From Gammaproteobacteria bacterium (GTDB taxonomy: Bacteria; Pseudomonadota; Gammaproteobacteria; Xanthomonadales; SZUA-36), in contig JAJRRA010000054.1 in NCBI GenBank assembly GCA_024279945.1, positions 32,114 to 96,113 of the forward strand: DNA of 64,000 nt, in the 5' to 3' direction. Within the stretch, counting starts at the first letter, position 1. Each line of letters begins with the position of its first letter. The notes under the pieces were generated by a model, which worked only from the letters and a program-made list of their open reading frames with translations, did not search any database and was not told where the DNA came from. Positions 45,585 to 53,428 of this stretch are shown one piece after another. A program made the translations under genes and the position numbers.

Positions 45585-46748
45585 ATGAATCAGGCCACAT
45601 CAACAGCGCAATACCGGCTGACGGCTTATACCTTCGCTGCGCTTGGCGCCTGGATATTTCTGATACAGCCACTGTTTTTAGGGGCCATGGCGGAAGCTTT
45701 CCAGTTAAGCCCCCGGCAGATTGGCTATCTGGCCGCTGTTGAGATGGCAGGGGCCGCATTGACATCGGCGCTGGCCGTATTCTGGGTCAATCGTGTGGAC
45801 TGGCGGTATGTGGCGGCTTTTAGCCTGTGCGCCGCAAGCCTGGGAAACTTTGCGTCCATCTTCGCCCCTGACCTTTACCTGTTGTTTGTAGCAAGGTTCT
45901 GCACGAGCTTCTTTGGTTCCGGCATTGTTCTCGTCATCGGGCTTATGTTGCTCGGTGAAACGAGAAACCCGGATCGGCAATATGGTATCGCTAACGCCTT
46001 ACAGGTGGGATTTTCCGCCGCAGCCCTCGCCTTGTTGCCGCGATTGCTTTCACTGGGTGGATCAGTGCTGATGCTGTTGTTTCTGGGTGGGATCTACCTG
46101 TGTGCGCTCCCGCTTCTGCGATGGGTGCCGGCAGCCAGCAGAAAACAATCTGCGTCTGGTACTCCGACGATGAAGCGATTCAGTGGGCTCAATATCGGGG
46201 TGGTGCTGACGCTTCTGTCGTTTCTGTTTTTACTGGCTGGCAGCGGGGCATATTGGGCGTTTATTGAGCGTATCGGTGACGGGGCGCAATTATCCGCCAC
46301 CGCTATAGGAACTTACCTCGGCATAGCAACGATCATCGGCGCCCTGGGTTCGGTCACAGCCGCCATCCTCAGCGTACGGTTCGGACGTGTAGCCCCGTTG
46401 ATCATCGGTTTTATCGGTTATGCCGCCGGCCTGGGCTGTATCAATCTTCCCGTTACCGGTCTGACGTTTGTTGTCTCGGCGGTATTGTTCAATTACTCCT
46501 GGAACCTGATTGGCCCCTATCAATTTGGTAGCCTGGCCGAGTTTGACACCACGGGCCGATTCATGGTGATGTTGCCGGCCGTGCAGGCGGGTGGGGTTAC
46601 CTTGGGCCCGCTGCTGGCGGGGCAGGTCATTTCCGGTGGCAGTTTCGTTCGCGCGAGCCATGCCAGCTTCGTCTTGATGATATTAGCGATGTCAGTGCTA
46701 TTACCTGTTGTCATCCGTGCCGGCTCGGTAAAAGAACGAATAACCTGA
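45585..46748 (+). CDS. MFS transporter (paralogue 4 of 4)
   Basis: A 387-residue major-facilitator carrier, the closest relative of the carrier at 7875-9062, sharing long identical blocks (IFLIQPLFLG, SPRQIGYLAAVEMAG, AYWAFIERIG, GRFMVMLPA). About 12 helices. The two are clearly a recent duplication compared with the other two carriers. No operator was found in the 123-bp gap upstream. Convergent with the phosphotriesterase-like gene, stops 47 bp apart. Confidence 0.88.
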   Translation: MNQATSTAQYRLTAYTFAALGAWIFLIQPLFLGAMAEAFQLSPRQIGYLAAVEMAGAALTSALAVFWVNRVDWRYVAAFSLCAASLGNFASIFAPDLYLLFVARFCTSFFGSGIVLVIGLMLLGETRNPDRQYGIANALQVGFSAAALALLPRLLSLGGSVLMLLFLGGIYLCALPLLRWVPAASRKQSASGTPTMKRFSGLNIGVVLTLLSFLFLLAGSGAYWAFIERIGDGAQLSATAIGTYLGIATIIGALGSVTAAILSVRFGRVAPLIIGFIGYAAGLGCINLPVTGLTFVVSAVLFNYSWNLIGPYQFGSLAEFDTTGRFMVMLPAVQAGGVTLGPLLAGQVISGGSFVRASHASFVLMILAMSVLLPVVIRAGSVKERIT

Positions 46749-46795
46749 CTCAAATCGGCTTTCTCTCGCTACGATCGGTCAAATCCGACAGACTG

Positions 46796-47896
46796 CTAGA
46801 AAGCCAGCAATCGTGCGGGGGTTGTCACTGTCAGCCTGGCAATGATTGCATCCGATACGCCAATGCGTTGCAGAGTAGGGACCACGTAATTTTGCAGGCG
46901 CACATAACCATGGCCACCGTAACGGCGGGTCATGATTTTCAGGAACACATCCGTGCCGATGACGATCTGCTCACCGTAGCCTTCGTTCACCAGTTGATAG
47001 ATGGCGGCAATCTTGTAGACATCAGCATCCGCTACCGACCCCAGCGCTTCCGTATCCCAGGTTTGGCCAAAGCAGTCGAAACAGATGTTGATGCCTTGAT
47101 CCAGCACCTCGCGGGCATAGTCCAGTTGAGGCGCCCAGGCGGCGGCATTGTCCAGCAGCATGTCCAGACTGGTGATCTGCACCTTGCCATGAAAATGACA
47201 CATCAACAGATGCTCGGGAGACATGCCGCTCTCCAACAGGGTTTTGTAAACCAGGTGGCTGTCTTCCTGGTTTGTACCCACGCCGAGGTGTGCCGTCACC
47301 ATTATGCCGGTGTCTGCTGACACCTGCGAGGCTGCGCGGAGAAAATCCAGTTGTGCTTCGGTATTGGCGTTGCTGGCCACTTTGATCTGCCCGGGCCGGA
47401 TACCCGTGCCGTCGATGCCGTTTTCAATTTCGTCCATCATCCAGGCCATGAACTGCGGCACCGAGGCATCCAGAAAACGTGCTGGCCACGACTTTTCCGC
47501 GTAGAGGCCAGTGCTGGCGACAATATGTACGCCGGTTGCCCTGGAAATACGCTTCAGACCACTGACATCACCACGGATTCCCGGTGCGCTGCATTCCAGG
47601 ATGGTGCCACCGCCACAGGCATGAAAGTCACTCACCTCGGCCATCATCAAAGTCTCATCGCTGAGATCCCAGTTGTCGTGGTTGCGCGCAAAATAACCGT
47701 GGTTCAGGTACGCCAGATCTTCCATTCTGACCGGGTCTTGCGGTGCCGATGGGAAGACACAGGCGGGCGGCTCACCCAGGACCGGCACATACTCTTCCAT
47801 ATAGAAATCAGCGTTGGTGAGCACATGCTCGTGCATGGACGTGAAGCCCATCTCGTCGGGCGCTACCGGCCCCCGTACGGTCATTACTGTCTTCAT
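46796..47896 (-). CDS. Phosphotriesterase-family metal hydrolase (possible lactonase)
   Basis: A 366-residue amidohydrolase-superfamily protein of the phosphotriesterase branch. The binuclear metal site can be followed: HEH near residue 25 (TSMHEHV), the bridging Lys in GQIKVAS, His in VTAHLG, His in MCHFHGK (the usual GHSD is altered) and Asp in IGTDVFLK. Related proteins hydrolyse lactones, organophosphates or act on glycerophospho compounds. The start at ATG 47896 gives the standard TVRGPVAPDEMGFTSMHEH N-terminus; an ATG at 47926 is less likely. It follows the GS-like gene by 62 bp on the same strand. I favour lactone or ester hydrolysis, yielding hydroxy acids for the ACAD10-like set. Confidence 0.8.
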   Translation of the reverse strand: MKTVMTVRGPVAPDEMGFTSMHEHVLTNADFYMEEYVPVLGEPPACVFPSAPQDPVRMEDLAYLNHGYFARNHDNWDLSDETLMMAEVSDFHACGGGTILECSAPGIRGDVSGLKRISRATGVHIVASTGLYAEKSWPARFLDASVPQFMAWMMDEIENGIDGTGIRPGQIKVASNANTEAQLDFLRAASQVSADTGIMVTAHLGVGTNQEDSHLVYKTLLESGMSPEHLLMCHFHGKVQITSLDMLLDNAAAWAPQLDYAREVLDQGINICFDCFGQTWDTEALGSVADADVYKIAAIYQLVNEGYGEQIVIGTDVFLKIMTRRYGGHGYVRLQNYVVPTLQRIGVSDAIIARLTVTTPARLLAF

Positions 47897-47958
47897 CGCT
47901 GCATCGATCTCCAGTTCATGCTCCAAATACCCGTTACTGTAAACATCTTCTCCGGCGG

Positions 47959-49341
47959 CTAGACCACTTCAAGCATGTGCTCGATCTCCCAGGGCGTAAT
48001 ATGCGAGAGATAGTCTTTCTCGTGGGCGGCTCGCGTATCGGCATAGACACGGACGAATTCTTTTCCAAACACCTCCACGGCGATGTCAGAATCCCGAAAC
48101 CGGACGATCGCGTCGTGAAACGTTTCCGGGAACCGCTGCTCTGCGGGAATCCGGTCTTCATTTTGCCAGGCGTTGTAAGACACCGCTTCACTGGGCTCCG
48201 TCTGGTGTTCTATTCCCCACAGGCCTGCCGCCAGCGTGGCGGCCAATGCCAGGTAAGGGTTCGCGTCAGAGCCGCCAACCCGGTTTTCGATGCGCTGGGA
48301 AAGCGGTTTGCCCGTGAGCACGCGAAATGCCGTGGAGCGGTTGTTGATCCCCCAGTTTGCCGCGGTCGGACCGACTTCCGGAACGAAACGCTTGTATGAA
48401 TTCACGTTGGGAGCAAACATCAACAGCAGCTCGGGCATCAGCTTTTGCAGGCCGCCCAGGAAATGCCGCATGGTGGCACTGATGCCGTTTTCCGCGTCGG
48501 CGTCATGGAATACGGGCCGGTTCTCCCGGTCGCGCAAGGAAATGTGGATGTGACAACTCTGGCCCGGCGCATCCTCGTGCAATCTCGCCATGAAGGACAC
48601 CATCCGCGATTGCCTTTGCGCCAGGGCCTTCAGAAAGGTCTTGTAGATGACCGCATCATCGGCGGCCTTGCAGCCCTCCGCGTAATGCAATACGGCTTCG
48701 GCGCAACTTGGGGAGAATTCCCAGTGAGCGACTTCAATCGGAATATCCATTTTCGCCATCGTATCGATGATTTCACCGAAAAACTCCGCATGGATCGCCT
48801 GGCGCATGATGCCGTAGTAGGCAGTTGTCGGGTTGGCCAGGCGCAGATCCCGATGGTGCTTTTCCTTTACGCTGTGCGTGGTTTCGTCGAGCAGGGTGAA
48901 TTCCAGCTCGCAGGCGTGGAAGGGTCGCAGCCCCATCTCAGCTGCCTTTTTGGCGACATCTCCATAAATGCAGCGTGAATCGATCTGCACGCCCTTGGGA
49001 TCGGCGTGTTCGGCCAGAAACAGTAGGTTGCGGCGGGGAGCTTCCCACGGGATGACGCGGCAGGATTCCGGGATAATCCGGACCGGCGCATCACCCACCG
49101 CCTGTTCCTCACCCAAGGTGAACCCTTTGATTGGATACACATCGTCACCCGTCGTGCCGGCGTGAAAATTGTGCACCATGTTCAATCCGCCCTCGAGGGC
49201 GCTGAGCAGTTTTTCCCGGGAAACGTACTTGCCGCGTAACTGCCCGGACTGATCGGTCAATGCCACGTATACATGGCTCACTTCACGGTTCTGAAGCAAG
49301 TCCACGATGTCAGTTTTGGTTTTGAGGTGGGAAATTTCCAT
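47959..49341 (-). CDS. Glutamine synthetase-family ligase (gamma-glutamyl-amine synthetase type)
   Basis: A 460-residue class-I-fold glutamine synthetase homologue. C-terminal catalytic motifs are intact: CELEFTLLDE, SCHIHISL, NVNSYKRFVPE, NWGINNRSTAFRV and NRVGGSDANPYLALAA. The tyrosine adenylylation loop of housekeeping GlnA is not seen, and the N-terminus is short, as in PuuA-like enzymes that join glutamate to polyamines or small amines. ATG 49341 or GTG 49362 may be the start. It has an operator candidate almost identical to that of the ureohydrolase. It probably captures an amine released by amide hydrolysis; plain glutamine synthesis is less likely. Confidence 0.82.
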   Translation of the reverse strand: MEISHLKTKTDIVDLLQNREVSHVYVALTDQSGQLRGKYVSREKLLSALEGGLNMVHNFHAGTTGDDVYPIKGFTLGEEQAVGDAPVRIIPESCRVIPWEAPRRNLLFLAEHADPKGVQIDSRCIYGDVAKKAAEMGLRPFHACELEFTLLDETTHSVKEKHHRDLRLANPTTAYYGIMRQAIHAEFFGEIIDTMAKMDIPIEVAHWEFSPSCAEAVLHYAEGCKAADDAVIYKTFLKALAQRQSRMVSFMARLHEDAPGQSCHIHISLRDRENRPVFHDADAENGISATMRHFLGGLQKLMPELLLMFAPNVNSYKRFVPEVGPTAANWGINNRSTAFRVLTGKPLSQRIENRVGGSDANPYLALAATLAAGLWGIEHQTEPSEAVSYNAWQNEDRIPAEQRFPETFHDAIVRFRDSDIAVEVFGKEFVRVYADTRAAHEKDYLSHITPWEIEHMLEVV

Positions 49342-49392
49342 CTGAAAATTGTAGCAGGGCACAAGACCCTCTACGCGGTGCCACCGGAATCC

Positions 49393-49421
49393 TTGGCCTT
49401 TTCAGACAGAAGATTGGCCGC
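49393..49421. promoter_or_regulatory. Candidate AraC-type operator (site f) near the GS-like gene
   Basis: Boxes TGGCC (49394) and TTGGCCGC (box 49415) are 21 bp apart; the spacer contains TTTCAGACAGA. Over 29 bases it matches the site at 52117-52145 at 25 positions. The boxes point to the plus strand although the GS-like gene (start 49341) is on minus. Confidence 0.6.
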
Positions 49422-49445
49422 TGGAGACAGGGTTGGAACAGGAAC

Positions 49446-50108
49446 TCAGTCGAAATCAATTTTGAGCAGGGCGCTCAGCTCCGACAGGGCCTGGGTCTCG
49501 TCAAGCACTTTTATGGTGGCCATACCCATTTCCCTGGCGGACTTCAGGTTGATGCCCAGATCGTCGAGGAAAACGGCCTGTTCGCAGTTGATGCCGAGAC
49601 GTTCGCAAGCCCGCAGATAGAATTCCGACTCAGGTTTGCGTACGCCCTCCCTGCTCGATTCCAGAACCAGATCGAACATTTCCATTACCTGTGCAATTTT
49701 GGTGGCCTGGGTGGGGCTGTTTGCCATGCCGGGGCCCGACCCCGACCCGATTTTCACATTGTTGGTCAGGCACGCTACTTTATAATCCTGTTTGCAGCGC
49801 CGCAGCGCCCGTACCATGCGTGGGCGCAGTTCTCCACTGAGTAGATTGATTACTTGCCTGCCCCGGATTGGGAAACCTGCCTGCGTGGATTCTTCGAGAA
49901 ACGCCCGGTCGAATTCTTCCATACTGATCTGGCTGGATTCAAACTTCGCCCAGGCATTGGTTTTGGCATTGGTCGCGTTGATGCTCCTGATAAAATCTCG
50001 CGGAATGTCCCGTTGCCGCTCAAAGCGGTTGAAGGCATCGAAGGGGCTGGTCGTCAGCACGCCCCCGAAATCCCAGAGTACTGCTTCAATGTGAGACGAT
50101 GGGGGCAT
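49446..50108 (-). CDS. HAD-superfamily hydrolase (ACAD10 N-terminal-like)
   Basis: A 220-residue HAD hydrolase of the epoxide-hydrolase-N/ACAD10 phosphatase type. Motif I is WDFGGVLTTSPF with an altered second Asp (D-F-G-G instead of D-x-D), as usual in this subgroup; motif II ACLTNN; motif IV FLDDLGINL. ATG 50108 is chosen; it lies 16 bp after the stop of the APH-type kinase gene, so the two are cotranscribed. In animals, HAD, APH and acyl-CoA dehydrogenase domains are fused in ACAD10. Phosphatase activity in vivo is unproven for such proteins. Confidence 0.85.
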   Translation of the reverse strand: MPPSSHIEAVLWDFGGVLTTSPFDAFNRFERQRDIPRDFIRSINATNAKTNAWAKFESSQISMEEFDRAFLEESTQAGFPIRGRQVINLLSGELRPRMVRALRRCKQDYKVACLTNNVKIGSGSGPGMANSPTQATKIAQVMEMFDLVLESSREGVRKPESEFYLRACERLGINCEQAVFLDDLGINLKSAREMGMATIKVLDETQALSELSALLKIDFD

Positions 50109-50124
50109 CTGCTCAGTCGGCAAA

Positions 50125-51195
50125 TCAACACTGGCTCTTGATCAGGCGGCGGCACTGTTCGCCGAGTGTCCCAACCGCTGGCCCGAAGGGCGCAAAGCGT
50201 TGATCCTGGGTCTGGCCATGGTAGAAGCGATAGTAGATCTGTTGTAATATCACGGCGTTACGCCAGTAACCGTAGACGGAGTAGAACGTAAAGCCCGATG
50301 TATCAATGCCGGTCTGGTCTTGGTAGAAAGCCAGAATTTCCCGGCGCGTAAGCATTCCCGGGGCGTCGGAAGGTTGCATTTTCACCCGCAGCAGGTCTTT
50401 CGGGTCGCTGGACTCCATCCAGTAGGCGAGTGCATTGCCCAGATCCATCAGGGGATCGCCCAGGGCGCAGAGTTCCCAGTCGATCACCGCCCGGATACGG
50501 CTGGGATCGGCCGGGTCCAGGATGACGTTGTCGATGCGGTAATCCCCGTGCAGCACTGTATGCCGTCCGCTCTCCGGCGGAATGCGGTCCTCCAGCCAGA
50601 GTCGAACGTCTTCGAAGGCATCCACGTCCGGTGTGATCACCCGCTCGTAACGCCCGTTCCAGCCCTCGATCTGGCGCCGCACGTAGCCTTTGGGGCGGCC
50701 GAAATCACCCAGACCGGCGGCCTCGTAGTCCACCTGGTGAAGCTCGATCAGCTTTTCCCAGAATCGTTCACAAAAGCGTCGGGTATCCGCCGGGGTGAAA
50801 GTCCATTCCGGCGGCAACTCCGCCTTGACCACCTGTCCTTCCACTTTGCGCATGACGTAAAATTCCGATCCGATAATGGATTCGTCGTCGCTGTAGTACA
50901 GGGTTTCTGGTACCGCAGGGAATACTGGCCGCAGCAGGTTCATGATGCGGTATTCCCGGATCATGCTGTGGGCGCTGCGCGCCTTGGTTCCGAAAGGTGG
51001 CCGGCGCACCACGAGATCGTTGCCAGGGTAGTTCAGGCGATAGGTGAGGTTCGAGCTTCCGCCGGCGAACTGGCTGATGTCTGGCTGGCCTTCCAGGTTT
51101 GGAATCACAGTTTTCAGGTGGCGGTCGAGTGCCGTCCAGTCGAGTTCCTCACCCGGGCGGACGGGTGTGACCGGATTCCTGCCGCTTTCAGTCAA
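50125..51195 (-). CDS. APH/ACAD10-type phosphotransferase (LvaA-like kinase family)
   Basis: A 356-residue protein with the aminoglycoside-phosphotransferase kinase fold. Visible: nucleotide loop region FAGGSSNLTYRL, VVRRPP Lys-equivalent strand, catalytic loop VLHGDYRIDNVIL and metal motif AVIDWELCALGDPLMDLG. The family includes the APH domain of ACAD10/ACAD11 and the bacterial 4-hydroxyacyl-CoA kinase LvaA; an antibiotic kinase is unlikely. The start shown has no strong ribosome site but fits the family N-terminus. Between the DUF1028 gene (72 bp upstream) and the HAD gene. Confidence 0.86.
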   Translation of the reverse strand: MTESGRNPVTPVRPGEELDWTALDRHLKTVIPNLEGQPDISQFAGGSSNLTYRLNYPGNDLVVRRPPFGTKARSAHSMIREYRIMNLLRPVFPAVPETLYYSDDESIIGSEFYVMRKVEGQVVKAELPPEWTFTPADTRRFCERFWEKLIELHQVDYEAAGLGDFGRPKGYVRRQIEGWNGRYERVITPDVDAFEDVRLWLEDRIPPESGRHTVLHGDYRIDNVILDPADPSRIRAVIDWELCALGDPLMDLGNALAYWMESSDPKDLLRVKMQPSDAPGMLTRREILAFYQDQTGIDTSGFTFYSVYGYWRNAVILQQIYYRFYHGQTQDQRFAPFGPAVGTLGEQCRRLIKSQC

Positions 51196-51267
51196 AACGC
51201 CTGGTCCGGGTTATCTCCGGCCCTGCTGCAGACCGGGCCACTTTCCACTTACCCCGAGGCAGTGAGT

Positions 51268-51993
51268 TCATATCTGTGATTTATACCAGTGCCACTCGGG
51301 TGCGATATAATCGGACGCGTACTCTTCAATGTACCTGGGCGGGTTCTCCGCGCGGAGCTTGTATCCCAGTGTCTTGTAGACCTCATACAGCCTGCGCAGC
51401 TTGCTCAGGGCATCGATATCGAAATCGACGCGCAAGTTGATGTCCGGCAGGGAACCAGCCTTGCAAACCCAGATCTGGGCCGAAAGCTCCGGGTACCTGA
51501 GCGATGGGTCTTCGTCCGACGCTTGCCCACCGGCATCCCGGCCCGCTTCCAGAGCCATCAACAATCGTTCGGTCAATTCAGCTCCGTGGTTACTTTCGAA
51601 GCTTTCCGCCATCGCCTCGACGACATGTGCGCCGGCGAGTGCGTTGCCAACGGCGATGCAATCCTTTCCCGCAACGTGGCCCTTCCAGTCCGATGCATCC
51701 TCGCCTGTATGCACGAAGGTTTCCCCTTCTCCGGTGAGGATTGCCAATTGTCGCCAGGAATAAAACCTGTCACTGGCCTCGAGTTTCTCCGTCAACTGGT
51801 CGAAAGATACGCCCTGATCGATAAGGTCAGCGGCCTGGAAGCCGAGTTCAGGGTAGGCAAAGGCCTGGGAAATGGCGAGTGCCCCCGATTTGGAGAACGC
51901 AGGCAGAAACGCACCGGCAGAAAATGATCCCGTCGTGACAGCATGACCGATCTTTCCGGTTTTTTCGTCCAGGCCCATTACGGTATATGTCAT
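51268..51993 (-). CDS. DUF1028 family protein (Ntn-hydrolase-like fold)
   Basis: A 241-residue member of the DUF1028 family. The N-terminus TYTVMGLDEKTGKIGHAVTTGSF and the following GALAISQAFAYPELG are typical; a GKDCIAVGNALAG segment lies in the middle. Family members have an Ntn-hydrolase-like fold and unknown role; they often occur with amino-acid or peptide breakdown genes. ATG 51993 has GGAG 9 bp upstream. First gene of a minus-strand unit DUF1028, kinase, HAD. Divergent from the ureohydrolase, sharing a 268-bp control region with an operator candidate. A hydrolytic role on an amide or amino acid derivative is possible. Confidence 0.82.
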   Translation of the reverse strand: MTYTVMGLDEKTGKIGHAVTTGSFSAGAFLPAFSKSGALAISQAFAYPELGFQAADLIDQGVSFDQLTEKLEASDRFYSWRQLAILTGEGETFVHTGEDASDWKGHVAGKDCIAVGNALAGAHVVEAMAESFESNHGAELTERLLMALEAGRDAGGQASDEDPSLRYPELSAQIWVCKAGSLPDINLRVDFDIDALSKLRRLYEVYKTLGYKLRAENPPRYIEEYASDYIAPEWHWYKSQI

Positions 51994-52116
51994 CGAGTAC
52001 ATCTCCACCGATTAAAAGTTAATCCATTCCGCAAGCGCTTGTCTATCTGCTCTTGCCTGAATGAGAGACTGACATTTTATCAACGCGCCGGAGCCAGACA
52101 AGGCGTGCAGGAGTTG

Positions 52117-52145
52117 TTGGCCATTTCAGACAGAGGTATGGCCGC
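52117..52145 (+). promoter_or_regulatory. Candidate AraC-type operator (site g) before the ureohydrolase
   Basis: TTGGCC (box 52118) and TGGCCGC (box 52139) are 21 bp apart; spacer ATTTCAGACAGAGGTA. The site lies about 117 bp before the ureohydrolase start and 124 bp from the divergent DUF1028 start. Nothing else was recognised in this gap. Confidence 0.6.
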
Positions 52146-52261
52146 GCGGGATAGTCCATTGTCCGGAGACCCCATAGTATGCAAGCGCCGGAACGGGTAC
52201 ATTGACCGGACCCGGAACCGGAAGTCACCGTAATTGAGGTGGCTGAAGCGAGTACTGAGCA

Positions 52262-53239
52262 ATGATTGACAGGAAATATTATCAACCGCTGAGCGGAAAC
52301 GACATGCCGCGCTTCGGCGGCCCGGCCACGTTCATGCGCTTGCCAGCCGTGAGCGATGCGATGGAACTGGATGCGGCGTTTATTGGCGTTCCGTTGGATA
52401 TCGGCACGTCAAATCGCCCGGGAGCACGTCTGGCACCCCGCGAGATCCGGGACGAATCCCGCATGATCCGCCCCTATAACATGACGACCCGGGCCGCGCC
52501 GTTCGACAGCCTGTTGGTGGCAGACATGGGCGACGTTCCTGTCAATACCTTCAATCTTCACAAGAGCATGAGGATCATCGAGGCATTCTATGACGAAGTG
52601 TTCCGCCATGACTGCATTCCGCTGAGCATCGGGGGCGATCACACCATCACCCTGCCCATCATTCGGGCTCTGGCGAAAAAATATGGTCCGGTAGGGGTGA
52701 TTCACGTGGATGCTCATGCAGATGTCAACGACCGGATGTTTGGTGAAAAAATTGCGCACGGCACACCATTTCGGCGGGCGGTGGAAGAAGGACTGCTCGA
52801 CTGCAAGCGCGTCGTGCAGATTGGCTTGCGCGCTACCGGGTATGCGGCCGATGACTTTGAGTGGCCCGCAGAGCAGGGTTTCCGTATCGTCCAGGCAGAA
52901 GAGTGCTGGCACAAATCACTCACGCCATTGATGGCGGAAGTGCGTGAGCGACTCGCGGGAGGAGCGGTCTATATCAGCTTTGATATCGACGGCATGGACC
53001 CGGCCTATGCGCCCGGAACCGGAACTGCGGAAGTTGCCGGCTTAACACCTCCGCAGGCGCTTGAGATCATACGCGGAGCGAAGAGCCTGGACATTGTTGG
53101 CTGTGACCTGGTGGAAGTATCCCCACCCTTTGACACCTCACGCATAACTTCGATACTGGCGTCCAATCTGCTCTATGAAATGCTGTGCATACTGCCGGGT
53201 GTGGAATATCGCGAACCGGGTCAAGGCAGTGTGGCATAG
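52262..53239 (+). CDS. Agmatinase/ureohydrolase family enzyme
   Basis: A 325-residue binuclear-manganese ureohydrolase, cleaving a guanidino compound to urea plus an amine. Metal motifs are all present: SIGGDHTITLPI, HVDAHADVND and SFDIDGMDPAYAPGTGT. The N-terminal half has the agmatinase-like GVPLDIGTSNRPGARLAPREIR. Agmatine, guanidinobutyrate or guanidinopropionate are possible substrates; the substrate loop does not settle it. With a GS-like ligase under a nearly identical operator, a role in nitrogen release from amine-containing nutrients is plausible. Confidence 0.88.
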   Translation: MIDRKYYQPLSGNDMPRFGGPATFMRLPAVSDAMELDAAFIGVPLDIGTSNRPGARLAPREIRDESRMIRPYNMTTRAAPFDSLLVADMGDVPVNTFNLHKSMRIIEAFYDEVFRHDCIPLSIGGDHTITLPIIRALAKKYGPVGVIHVDAHADVNDRMFGEKIAHGTPFRRAVEEGLLDCKRVVQIGLRATGYAADDFEWPAEQGFRIVQAEECWHKSLTPLMAEVRERLAGGAVYISFDIDGMDPAYAPGTGTAEVAGLTPPQALEIIRGAKSLDIVGCDLVEVSPPFDTSRITSILASNLLYEMLCILPGVEYREPGQGSVA

Positions 53240-53428
53240 AGGGTTCTGATCGCCGGGTGTGGGGCGACTCGGCCTATACCGGGCAAGGCGACGTTAACAG
53301 ACATATCATTGTCAGCACGAATTGATCAGAGTATTACCCCGATATTGACTGAAACTCCGGCATGAACTTGCAGAGCGGCTGAGAAAACACAATACTCACT
53401 CAACCGTATTTCTGGCAATATCAAACGC

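Noticed and set aside
50125..51195. Aminoglycoside resistance kinase
   Set aside because: Although the fold is APH, the sequence type (HGDYRIDN, DWELCALGDP) and the neighbouring HAD and acyl-CoA dehydrogenase genes fit the ACAD10/LvaA branch.
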